From positions 1 to 12,110 of the forward strand of contig JAICHH010000048.1 of the NCBI GenBank assembly GCA_025922715.1: a DNA stretch of 12,110 bases. Direction: 5' to 3'. Both the position numbers and the translations under genes were made by a program. Below are positions 1-6,461 of this stretch, one piece after another. Under the pieces are notes generated by a model, which did no database searches, was not told the origin of the DNA, and was given only the letters and a program-made list of their open reading frames with translations. This stretch comes from Nitrososphaeraceae archaeon. GTDB lineage: Archaea; Thermoproteota; Nitrososphaeria; Nitrososphaerales; Nitrososphaeraceae. Position 1 is the first letter of the stretch. Each line of letters begins with the position of its first letter.

Positions 1-138
1 GCTAGAACTGTATTGTTGTCCGCATTAAACGATCCAAGTGAAGAAGTAAAAAAGTCAGCTATTGTTGCTTTATCAAACCTGGATTATATATTTAATTACA
101 AAAAAATGAACAAATTTACTAGAATGACTGGAGGATAA
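1..138 (+). CDS. HEAT-repeat protein, C-terminal fragment
   Basis: This open frame enters from the left edge and ends at TAA 136-138, leaving 45 residues of the C-terminus. The first 28 or so residues have the amphipathic pattern of a HEAT repeat: a short helix, the turn NDPSEEV, then a second helix KKSAIVALSNL. HEAT repeats form superhelical scaffolds that bind other proteins; in archaea many resemble the PBS-lyase type. The last 15 residues are basic and do not continue the repeat, so this is probably the final repeat plus a short tail. The gene ends 11 bp from the stop of purP on the other strand, so the two are convergent with almost no room for separate terminators. The partner and role cannot be told from this fragment. 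Confidence 0.65.
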   Translation, partial: ARTVLLSALNDPSEEVKKSAIVALSNLDYIFNYKKMNKFTRMTGG

Positions 139-149
139 TCATTGTTCAA

Positions 150-1202
150 TCAAGTTATAACATCGTCTAATCTATTTAATTTGATTGCTTCTTTAATTTC
201 TCGGCTTATTCGTCTTCCCATACTCATAGGTTCATTATATAAAAGATCTGAATACGGTGATCCATTGATAAAGAGATTAGTACCGGCTACGATTCTAGCA
301 GAAAATTCAAATATAACAAATTTACCATTTTTGTCATAAACTCCTTCTAAACAGAAAGGACCAGGGATACCAGGAGCAACTAATTCTTTTGTTTTTTCAG
401 CAAAATTTTCAGCCATTGAAAATACTTCTTGTAATAGTGACTCGCGAAGTACCAGAGGGAAATTACCAATAACATTATACGAAGGCTCAAGATTCAGTTT
501 AATTTGAATATGGGAGGGAATTCTCCCTATGCCATCAATGTCAGATTCATATCGTCTATCGATACCTAATAATTCGACTTCGTCTTTTAAAGGAGAATAA
601 AAAAACTGTAAAAATATAGGTACACCTAATACATATTCTTGAATATATAACTCTTTTTCAGATTTTATTACTTTTTGATCAATTAATTTTTTACATCCGT
701 CATCAAAACTTTGTTCATTCCACGCAAGAAAATAGCCTTTACCTCCTGCAGCACCATGTAACTTAACTATACATAAATTTTTAATTTCATTTTTTCTATT
801 AATTTGTGATGGTATATTAAAATTTGATTCACTCATCAATTTTTGTTTTAATACTCTATCAGCTTCCCATCTTAAAATCCATTTGTTACCAAATATTGGT
901 ATATTGATTTTTTCTAGTTCGTCAAATTTCAGATTTGATATTAATGTTCCATGGGGAATTAAAAGTATTTTTTTATCTATTAGTTCATTTTGAATATCAT
1001 TGTTTAATAAATCGTCAAAAGTATCTATAAAATATAATTCATCAATAAAATTAAATCTTTTATATAGACTTGCCCTTTTTTTTTCGCATATTAACAATGT
1101 AGCTAAACCTTCATCTTTGGCTCCTTTTAACACTTGTAATGAACAATGAGACCCAAGTGTGGCAATAACGTGATCTTTTATATCGAATACCTTTGACAAC
1201 AT
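150..1202 (-). CDS. purP: PurP-family 5-formaminoimidazole-4-carboxamide ribotide synthetase
   Basis: PurP is the archaeal ATP-grasp enzyme that formylates AICAR with free formate and ATP, the penultimate step of IMP synthesis, replacing the folate-dependent step of bacterial PurH. The protein (350 aa, normal for the family) has the N-terminal DUF1246-type segment with GSHCSLQVLKGAKDEG near residues 15-30, the ATP-grasp core with LHGAAGGKGYF and IQEYVLGVPIFLQFF, then GIDRRYESDIDGIGRIP. The C-terminal DUF1297-type segment has FEFSARIVAGTNLF, NGSPYSDL and EPMSMGRRISREIK. I chose ATG at 1202; a TTG two codons upstream (1208) would give 352 aa, but the ATG sits better relative to the TATA-like box at 1224-1236. 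Archaea often carry PurP paralogues of unproven function, so the family is certain and the exact reaction slightly less so. It is transcribed divergently from the dehydrogenase gene. Confidence 0.9.
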   Translation of the reverse strand: MLSKVFDIKDHVIATLGSHCSLQVLKGAKDEGLATLLICEKKRASLYKRFNFIDELYFIDTFDDLLNNDIQNELIDKKILLIPHGTLISNLKFDELEKINIPIFGNKWILRWEADRVLKQKLMSESNFNIPSQINRKNEIKNLCIVKLHGAAGGKGYFLAWNEQSFDDGCKKLIDQKVIKSEKELYIQEYVLGVPIFLQFFYSPLKDEVELLGIDRRYESDIDGIGRIPSHIQIKLNLEPSYNVIGNFPLVLRESLLQEVFSMAENFAEKTKELVAPGIPGPFCLEGVYDKNGKFVIFEFSARIVAGTNLFINGSPYSDLLYNEPMSMGRRISREIKEAIKLNRLDDVIT

Positions 1203-1223
1203 TTTCAAATATTAATTAGGGTG

Positions 1224-1236
1224 ATAAATTATTTAT
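1224..1236 (-). promoter_or_regulatory. TATA-like box for purP
   Basis: Read on the minus strand the sequence is ATAAATAATTTAT, 22-34 bp upstream of the purP ATG. This is the spacing expected for an archaeal TBP site on a leaderless or nearly leaderless transcript. No Shine-Dalgarno sequence precedes the ATG. The call rests only on composition and spacing in an AT-rich background. Confidence 0.35.
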
Positions 1237-1270
1237 GTTATAGTCTCTCATTTTTCAATCTCAAATATAA

Positions 1271-1280
1271 TTTAAAAAAA
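1271..1280 (+). promoter_or_regulatory. TATA-like box for the nucleotide-sugar dehydrogenase gene
   Basis: TTTAAAAAAA lies 31-40 bp before the ATG at 1311, which would place the transcription start a few bases upstream of the codon. With the purP box it makes the 108-bp interval 1203-1310 a divergent promoter region. The assignment is weak because the whole interval is AT-rich. Confidence 0.3.
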
Positions 1281-1310
1281 AACAAATATTGCATTATATT
1301 TTAGAAATTT

Positions 1311-2717
1311 ATGATATCTAAAAAAAATATAGAAAAAATTAATATTGATGAAGATGTATTATTCGATAATAATATTTCACAATTACTATTAAGCTTGGAT
1401 AATAAGATTCGTTCTGGTGAATTTAGAATCGCAATATATGGTCTGGGTCATGTGGGATCTCCTCTTGCTGCGGTCTGGTTGCGTTCAGGTGCTCATGTGA
1501 TAGGCGTTGATAAGTCTAAATACATTTTAGACTCTGCCAAAAAAGGAAGAACTCATATCCCTGAACCTGGAGTCAACGAAGCATTTGAAAAGGGGATTAA
1601 CAATAAGAAATTATCTATCTACGATGATTTAGTTCAAGCATCTAATGATTCTTTCCTCAAAATGATATGCGTCCCAGTTCTCGCTGCTGATGGAACGGCT
1701 GATTTGTCTGCAGTAAAAAAAGTAGCAGTAGCAATAGGAAAAGGATTGAAAAAAAATGATGTAGTAGCCCTGAATCCAAGTGTGCCTCCTGGTACAACAG
1801 AGGATGTGGTTATTCCTATATTACAAAAACAAAGTGGATTTACAGTAGAAAATGATTTTTATGTCGTTTATAATCCTGAACGCATCTATGAAGGCAGAGC
1901 AATAGAAGATATCGAACAAAGGTATCCAGGAGTTGTTGCTGGATATGGTAAAAGAAGTTTAGAAATTAGTAAAAAGATTTTTTCTTTTATATATCAAAAA
2001 GGTGTAATATCTATGAGTAATATCAAATCAGCGGAAACTGAAAAACTATTTGAAGGAGTATATAGAGATGTAAATATTGCATTAGCAAATGAGTTAGCCA
2101 TATTTTCTGAACGTCTAGGAATAAATTTTTGGGAAGTACGTAATGCTGCAAATTCTCAGCCTTTTTGTCATATTCACAAGCCTGGAATTGGAGTAGGTGG
2201 TGCTTGTATTCCAGTCTATCCTCAATTTATTCTAAAAACTGCCAAAGTTCTTGAAGTGGACTGCAAACTAACTAGATCAGGAAGATTACTTAACAATTCA
2301 ATGCCGAAGTATTGTGTTAGACAAGCACTAAAATTGATAAAACCAAAAAAGTACAAAGACTTGAGAATAACATTATTAGGTCTAGCATTTAGAGGTGGTG
2401 TCTCTGATACTCGATTATCTCCAACATATGATGTTATCAAAGAATTACATAAACTGAAAGTTAAAGAAATTACAGTTCATGATCCTCTTGTTAAAAGAGA
2501 TGATGTTATCTCTAAACATAAAAATACAACCCTAATTAATGATCTCGATGTCGCATTAAAAAAAGCTGATTTGGTTATAATTATTGCTGATCATGATGAA
2601 TATAAAAAACTAAATAGTAATAATATAGGAAAAAGTATGTTATATGATGGAAGAGGTATTATTTCGGAAGATAAACTGACTGGAGTAAACCATGCTATGA
2701 TAGGAAATATAAATTAG
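1311..2717 (+). CDS. UDP-glucose/GDP-mannose dehydrogenase family protein, WecC-like
   Basis: This family oxidises the C6 alcohol of a nucleotide sugar to the acid with two NAD+; the closest pattern is WecC, which makes UDP-ManNAc uronate for surface polysaccharides or archaeal glycoproteins. The protein (468 aa) has a short N-terminal extension, then the Rossmann glycine motif GLGHVG (44-49), CVPVLAADGTADLSAV (120-135), SVPPGTTED (157-165), YNPERIYEGRA (187-197), central helix AETEKLFEGVYRDVNIALAN (241-260), catalytic-Cys loop PGIGVGGACIPVYP (291-304) and C-terminal domain LLGLAFRGGVSDTRLSP (355-371). Lys245 and Cys299 are present. Unusual: the Asp normally four residues after the Cys is Tyr303, the usual GGHC is GGAC, and the usual Asn of the Lys motif (KxxxN) is Gly249. 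Substrate and activity are therefore uncertain. No glycosyltransferase genes are adjacent. It starts at an ATG without a Shine-Dalgarno sequence. Confidence 0.85.
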   Translation: MISKKNIEKINIDEDVLFDNNISQLLLSLDNKIRSGEFRIAIYGLGHVGSPLAAVWLRSGAHVIGVDKSKYILDSAKKGRTHIPEPGVNEAFEKGINNKKLSIYDDLVQASNDSFLKMICVPVLAADGTADLSAVKKVAVAIGKGLKKNDVVALNPSVPPGTTEDVVIPILQKQSGFTVENDFYVVYNPERIYEGRAIEDIEQRYPGVVAGYGKRSLEISKKIFSFIYQKGVISMSNIKSAETEKLFEGVYRDVNIALANELAIFSERLGINFWEVRNAANSQPFCHIHKPGIGVGGACIPVYPQFILKTAKVLEVDCKLTRSGRLLNNSMPKYCVRQALKLIKPKKYKDLRITLLGLAFRGGVSDTRLSPTYDVIKELHKLKVKEITVHDPLVKRDDVISKHKNTTLINDLDVALKKADLVIIIADHDEYKKLNSNNIGKSMLYDGRGIISEDKLTGVNHAMIGNIN

Positions 2718-2730
2718 CTTTCTAATAATA

Positions 2731-2740
2731 AATTATATTA
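2731..2740 (+). promoter_or_regulatory. TATA-like box for mtnA
   Basis: AATTATATTA lies 22-31 bp before the TTG start of mtnA, inside the 44-bp gap after the dehydrogenase stop. Its position suits a leaderless transcript beginning at or next to the TTG, so mtnA probably has its own promoter even though it follows the dehydrogenase gene closely. Confidence 0.4.
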
Positions 2741-2761
2741 TCTTGTAAAATTCTAAATGTA

Positions 2762-3814
2762 TTGAATAAAGTGAATAATCCATCTAGTATACTCCTAACT
2801 GTTGAATGGAAGAATAATTCTCTTTTTTTGATTGACCAAACGAAACTCCCAACAAAACTATCTTATATAAGGTGTAGGAGTTATATTGATGTTGCAAATG
2901 CTATTAAAAAACTAGTTGTTAGAGGCGCTCCGGCAATTGGAGTTACAGCAGCGTTTGGATTAGCCTTGGCAGCAATTAATAGTAAAACAACTAATTTGAA
3001 GATTTTTTTTAAAGAACTAGCTAAAGCGTATGAAATAATCCGGTCAACCCGTCCAACTGCTGTTAACCTCCAATGGGCTCTCGATAGAATCATGCAAAAA
3101 ATAACGAGTCTCACGGATATATCTTTAATAAAAAAAGTTATTCTCGAAGAAGCTATACTAATGGCTAAAGAGGATATAGCAACGAACAAAGCAATGGGAT
3201 TAAAAGGTGCTAATTTATTTGCAGATGGTGAGACTATCATGACTCATTGTAATGCAGGTTCATTAGCTACAGTTGGTTACGGAACTGCATTAGGTGTTAT
3301 AAGAGCTGTCAAGGAATCAGGTAAAAAAATTAGTGTTATTGCAACCGAAACCAGACCTGTAATGCAAGGGTCGAGATTAACTGCTTTTGAGCTTAAACAT
3401 GAAAATATAGATGTAACTCTAATTCCTGACACGGCTGTTGGACACATAATGGCGAGAGGAATTGTTAAACATGTCGTAGTAGGAGCAGACAGAATACTAC
3501 GGACAGGCCATGTTTTTAACAAAATTGGTACATACCAGTTAGCTGTATTAGCAAAAAGACATAATATTCCATTTTATGTAGTTGCTCCTTCTTCTACTTT
3601 CGATCTGAAGAACAATCCAAACGATATAGTCATTGAAGAACGTTCAAAGACTGAAGTTATTAGAATAGGTAAAAAAATATTGGCTCCTAAAAACATTGGA
3701 GTCATTAATCCTGCGTTTGATATGACTCCACCCCAACTAATTACAAAAATAATAACTGAGAAAGGAATTGTTTCATCTCCTTACAAAAAAAGCATTAAAA
3801 AATTAATGGAATAA
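2762..3814 (+). CDS. mtnA: S-methyl-5-thioribose-1-phosphate isomerase
   Basis: MtnA converts the aldose 5-methylthioribose-1-phosphate to the ketose 5-methylthioribulose-1-phosphate in salvage of methylthioadenosine from polyamine and other SAM-dependent pathways. The 350-aa protein has the typical length and all main signatures: TVEWKNNSLFLIDQTKLP (13-30), RGAPAIG (54-60), THCNAGSLATVGYGTALG (161-178) with catalytic Cys163, ETRPVMQGSRLTAFEL (196-211), IPDTAVGHIM (221-230), GADRI (241-245) with catalytic Asp243, NKIGTYQLA, and the C-terminal FDMTPPQLI. The RGAPAIG and Cys/Asp pair separate it from regulatory aIF2B subunits and ribose-1,5-bisphosphate isomerases of the same fold. The start is TTG; a GTG three codons downstream is the alternative, but TTG fits the TATA-like box at 2731-2740. 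Some archaea use the enzyme for 5'-deoxyadenosine salvage as well, so the natural substrate may be broader. Confidence 0.92.
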   Translation: MNKVNNPSSILLTVEWKNNSLFLIDQTKLPTKLSYIRCRSYIDVANAIKKLVVRGAPAIGVTAAFGLALAAINSKTTNLKIFFKELAKAYEIIRSTRPTAVNLQWALDRIMQKITSLTDISLIKKVILEEAILMAKEDIATNKAMGLKGANLFADGETIMTHCNAGSLATVGYGTALGVIRAVKESGKKISVIATETRPVMQGSRLTAFELKHENIDVTLIPDTAVGHIMARGIVKHVVVGADRILRTGHVFNKIGTYQLAVLAKRHNIPFYVVAPSSTFDLKNNPNDIVIEERSKTEVIRIGKKILAPKNIGVINPAFDMTPPQLITKIITEKGIVSSPYKKSIKKLME

Positions 3815-3832
3815 TTTTTACTTTACTCTTTA
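3815..3832 (+). terminator. T-rich candidate terminator after mtnA
   Basis: Immediately after the mtnA stop the sequence is TTTTTACTTTACTCTTTA. Runs of T on the coding strand, without a hairpin, are the usual intrinsic termination signal of archaeal RNA polymerase. The call is by composition and position only. Confidence 0.35.
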
Positions 3833-3860
3833 TAAAGGTTCGGATTATTAATTAATAACA

Positions 3861-3870
3861 TTTTTATCAT
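3861..3870 (+). promoter_or_regulatory. TATA-like box for the MIP18-PqqD gene
   Basis: TTTTTATCAT lies 23-32 bp upstream of the ATG at 3893, the right distance for a leaderless start. It is not a strong consensus TATA box; the neighbouring ATTAATTAAT at 3847-3856 is a possible alternative that would give a leader of about 15 bases. Confidence 0.25.
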
Positions 3871-3892
3871 CTTTTTACCTGTTTTAATATAA

Positions 3893-4492
3893 ATGTCAAA
3901 AGAATCAATAACCAAGGATCAAGTTTACCTTCAGTTAAAAAAATGTATGGATCCTGAAATTCCAGTAAATGTCGTTGATCTGGGACTTATTTATGGGGTA
4001 GAAATTAAGGCAGAAAAAGATGTTGATATTAAAATGACAATGACAACCAGAGGATGTCCTTTACATAATACTATGGTTAGTGATGTAAAAAAATATGTCG
4101 GTAAAATCAATGGAATTGGTTCTATTAACGTTGAAATTGTATGGGATCCTCCTTGGTCAATTGATAAAATGGATCCTAAAGCTAGAGAATCGTTAGGATT
4201 TGGAAAACCCAAGCTAAGATTTCAGATAGATTATGAGAAAGCCCTTCCCAAAAAAATAGGCTCATTTATGAAATCAGACGATGGTTCCCTCATCCTACTG
4301 AATAAAGATGAAAAAAGTTTTATGGTTAATGATGCAATAGTTCAATTTTGGGAATCGTGTGATGGTACAAAAACTATAAATCAACTTACAGATTATTTTT
4401 CTGAAAAATTACAAATTCCTCGACAACAAGTAGAACAAGAAACAGTTCAACTTTTAGAGCAATTATTTGATTCCCAGCTCATTGAAGTGTAA
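3893..4492 (+). CDS. MIP18/DUF59 iron-sulfur assembly domain fused to a PqqD-like domain
   Basis: Residues 8-100 form a MIP18 (DUF59, SufT/PaaD-like) domain: MDPEIPVNVVDLGLIYGVEI (19-38), TTRGCPLHNTM (51-61) with the conserved Cys55, and WDPPWSIDKMDPKARESLGF (84-103). These proteins help load iron-sulfur clusters onto client enzymes. Residues 126-199 look like a separate PqqD-fold domain: LILLNKDEKSFMVNDAIVQF, then WESCDGTKTINQL, then a helix and a final LLEQLFDSQLIEV. PqqD-type domains are known chiefly as peptide-binding chaperones (RiPP recognition elements) that present substrates to radical-SAM enzymes. The MIP18 assignment is firm; the PqqD assignment rests on the ILLN-x9-N pattern, the W-x3-DG-x2-T turn and the helix order and is less certain. 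The gene is single, faces the zinc-finger gene tail to tail, and has no radical-SAM or precursor gene nearby. Confidence 0.8.
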   Translation: MSKESITKDQVYLQLKKCMDPEIPVNVVDLGLIYGVEIKAEKDVDIKMTMTTRGCPLHNTMVSDVKKYVGKINGIGSINVEIVWDPPWSIDKMDPKARESLGFGKPKLRFQIDYEKALPKKIGSFMKSDDGSLILLNKDEKSFMVNDAIVQFWESCDGTKTINQLTDYFSEKLQIPRQQVEQETVQLLEQLFDSQLIEV

Positions 4493-4504
4493 TTTTTATT
4501 TTAC
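4493..4504 (+). terminator. T-rich candidate terminator after the MIP18-PqqD gene
   Basis: TTTTTATTTTAC begins one base after the stop codon of the plus-strand gene and falls in the 31-bp convergent gap before the stop of the zinc-finger gene. On the opposite strand the same gap reads AATTTTTGG close to the end of the zinc-finger gene, so the gap may stop transcription from both sides. Confidence 0.35.
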
Positions 4505-4523
4505 CAGCCAAAAATTCCATTTC

Positions 4524-4937
4524 CTATTTTGTACTTCTATGTCTCAATATAATATGGCTTTCTAAACATTTTCTCGAACAAAATATATGGATACAATCTT
4601 CTTGTAGGCAGGGAATAGGGTCCAACTCATTAAATATTCTATTACAATAGACACAAATGGATTCTAATTGAGGAAACTTTTTAGATATAAACAAATGTGA
4701 ACAATTTCGCTTTTCTTTAAACCAAATTATTTCCAGAGCTAACTTTTCTGCGTAAGTTCTTATAATATCATAGGCTTCATAATACCCTTGTGCATAAAAT
4801 TGACGAATTATTACTCTTGGAATTACGCCTCTTGTATTATTGTGGTTCTTAAATGATACTAGCCATTTTTCTGAAGGTAAAACATCCTTTTTGAGTTTAT
4901 TATCAGATTTAATTTTTATTTTTTTTTTAGTTTCCAT
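4524..4937 (-). CDS. Small protein with C-terminal MYND-like zinc finger
   Basis: I do not recognise the 137-aa protein as a whole. Residues 1-18 are very basic, suggesting a nucleic-acid or rRNA contact. Residues 25-75 look like a compact alpha/beta unit ending in the helix YYEAYDIIRTYAEKLALEII. Residues 95-133 hold a dense set of possible zinc ligands: Cys95, Cys98, Cys110, Cys115, Cys120, Cys124, His128 and His133, spaced C-x2-C-x11-C-x4-C-x4-C-x3-C-x3-H-x4-H. The second half (FCSRKCLESHIILRH) resembles the end of MYND or HIT-type cross-brace fingers that bind two zinc ions. There is no signal peptide or membrane segment. The ATG lies 14 bp after the glyS stop on the same strand, so it is probably co-transcribed with glyS, hinting at translation or RNA biology; that link is inference from context only. 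Confidence 0.75.
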   Translation of the reverse strand: METKKKIKIKSDNKLKKDVLPSEKWLVSFKNHNNTRGVIPRVIIRQFYAQGYYEAYDIIRTYAEKLALEIIWFKEKRNCSHLFISKKFPQLESICVYCNRIFNELDPIPCLQEDCIHIFCSRKCLESHIILRHRSTK

Positions 4938-4951
4938 TGATGCTATATTAA

Positions 4952-6415
4952 TTATGGCTTTTTATTTATTTCAAAAAAACTTTTAAGATCTTTGATTTTT
5001 ATACGTCTTTGCTCCATGGTATCTCTATATCGAATAGTTACCGTGCTATCCTTAAGTGTATCGTAATCAACTGTTATTGCAAATGGAACCCCTATCTCTT
5101 CTAATCTTCGGTATCTTCTGCCAATAGATCCCGATCCATCATAATACATATCAAAGTCTTTTTTCAAATTACAGTAAATATTTTTTGCGATTTCTTCTAG
5201 TTCTGGTTTCTTTACTAATGGAAGAATTGCCCCCAAAATGGGTGCAAGATATGGTTTTAACTTTAAGACGACTCTCTTATTCTCGTGATCTTCTGCAAAT
5301 GAGTGTTCTAAAATTGAATATATACTTCTATCTACTCCTAACGAAAGCTCGAATACATGGGGTAAAATTTTTTCATTTGTTACTGGATCCATTATTTCCA
5401 TTTTTTCTCTGCTAATTTTGGAATGTTGAGATAGGTCATAGTCAGATCTGTAATTGCATGCTACCAATTCTAACCAGCCCAAACTTGTTTTTACCTCAAA
5501 ATCTAACGCAATTGTTGCATAAAAGGCTTTTTCTTGATCAGACAATTTCCTAAAACGTGTTTGATTCATATCTATCCCCGTCTTTTCATAAAATTCATAT
5601 AGAATAGATAAATAATAACCAATTAGTTTATTAGGAATAATCTGGTTATCTAATGCTTCTTTTGCTGTAAGTTTAGAAACTTTAGTCCCCTCGTCTATAG
5701 TTAAAGTAGTATCTTGTATGTCATCAAATTTTGATATAGCGTCTAATTGATTTGGATTACAAAAGACTTCGATTTCTGCCTGATAAAACTCTCTTAGTCT
5801 TAATAGACTCTGCCTAGGAGCAACTTCATTCCTAAAACTTTTACCTACTTGGGCGATCGGGACAGGAAGTTTTCCTCTCATAATTTTAAAAATCCTCGTA
5901 AAGTCTACAAATATAGTTTGACAAGTTTCAGGTCTTAAATAAGCTTCATCATTATTAGGACCAATTCCTACTTTAAACATCATATTGAATCGCTCAGTCT
6001 GCTGAAATGATGACAGACATTTTGGACATTTTAAATTATATTGATTTAATATCTTATCCACTTCGTTGTTCGGTACTCTTTCCGGTACATCAATTCCTGC
6101 TGTCTCAAGGATGAATTTATCAGCTCTGAAAATGGATTTGCATTTACTACATACTATTACAGGATCAGAAAAATTGTCAATATGACCGGAAGCAACAAAT
6201 ACATTCTTACTCATTATTTGTGATCCATCAATCTCAATCATATCATCTCTTCTTACCAATTCTCTTCGCCATAATTCAATAAATTTATTTTTAATGTTGT
6301 TCCCATTGGGTCCGTATTCCCAAAAACCTGCTGGAGAGTCAGAGTAAATTTCGGAGCTAGGAAAATAAAACCCTCTTTCTAATGAGAGTTTCATAATTCT
6401 ATCGTAACTAACCAT
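4952..6415 (-). CDS. glyS: Glycyl-tRNA synthetase, class II
   Basis: The enzyme charges tRNA-Gly with glycine. The 487-aa protein is the archaeal/eukaryotic-type dimeric GlyRS: N-terminal RGFYFPSSEIY and PAGFWEYGPNG (28-38), an insertion with zinc knuckles Cys89/Cys92 and Cys130/Cys133, LRPETCQTIF (160-169), class II motif 2 FRNEVAPRQSLLRLREFYQAE (194-214), GWLELVACNYRSDYDL (313-328), motif 3 PHVFELSLGVDRS (352-364), and a C-terminal anticodon-binding domain with YYDGSGSIGRRYRRLEEIGVPF. Glu163 of the RPET motif and the Glu356/Ser358 pair, which bind glycine in studied GlyRS, are kept, but the usual RPETAQG reads RPETCQT. It is somewhat shorter than many archaeal GlyRS. Start ATG at 6415 is 46 bp after the nfo stop on the same strand; a TATA-like box at 6441-6451 suggests its own promoter. 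The symbol glyS is used for single-chain archaeal enzymes; it is not the bacterial beta subunit. Confidence 0.95.
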   Translation of the reverse strand: MVSYDRIMKLSLERGFYFPSSEIYSDSPAGFWEYGPNGNNIKNKFIELWRRELVRRDDMIEIDGSQIMSKNVFVASGHIDNFSDPVIVCSKCKSIFRADKFILETAGIDVPERVPNNEVDKILNQYNLKCPKCLSSFQQTERFNMMFKVGIGPNNDEAYLRPETCQTIFVDFTRIFKIMRGKLPVPIAQVGKSFRNEVAPRQSLLRLREFYQAEIEVFCNPNQLDAISKFDDIQDTTLTIDEGTKVSKLTAKEALDNQIIPNKLIGYYLSILYEFYEKTGIDMNQTRFRKLSDQEKAFYATIALDFEVKTSLGWLELVACNYRSDYDLSQHSKISREKMEIMDPVTNEKILPHVFELSLGVDRSIYSILEHSFAEDHENKRVVLKLKPYLAPILGAILPLVKKPELEEIAKNIYCNLKKDFDMYYDGSGSIGRRYRRLEEIGVPFAITVDYDTLKDSTVTIRYRDTMEQRRIKIKDLKSFFEINKKP

Positions 6416-6440
6416 AAATATTATCCATTGAGACTAAGGT

Positions 6441-6451
6441 TCTATATTTTT
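6441..6451 (-). promoter_or_regulatory. TATA-like box for glyS
   Basis: On the minus strand AAAAATATAGA lies 26-36 bp upstream of the glyS ATG, between nfo and glyS. This is one of the better TATA matches in the window and implies that glyS, with the zinc-finger gene behind it, can be transcribed independently of nfo. Confidence 0.4.
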
Positions 6452-6461
6452 CTTGATATAT

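Noticed and set aside
2881..3240. 119-aa open frame on the minus strand inside mtnA
   Set aside because: It lies wholly opposite a gene with clear family motifs; its hydrophobic translation is what the antisense of a conserved plus-strand gene gives in AT-rich DNA.
2762..3814. aIF2B regulatory subunit or ribose-1,5-bisphosphate isomerase instead of MtnA
   Set aside because: RGAPAIG, THCNAGSLAT with Cys163 and GADRI with Asp243 together are the methylthioribose-1-phosphate isomerase pattern.
150..4492. purP, dehydrogenase, mtnA and MIP18-PqqD as one functional cluster
   Set aside because: Strands differ, spacings hold separate TATA-like boxes, and the pathways (purine, glycan, methionine salvage, iron-sulfur) do not connect. 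It reads as ordinary housekeeping neighbours.
5185..5415. 76-aa plus-strand open frame inside glyS
   Set aside because: It is antisense to the GlyRS C-terminal half, which has convincing motifs. The frame has no family signature of its own.
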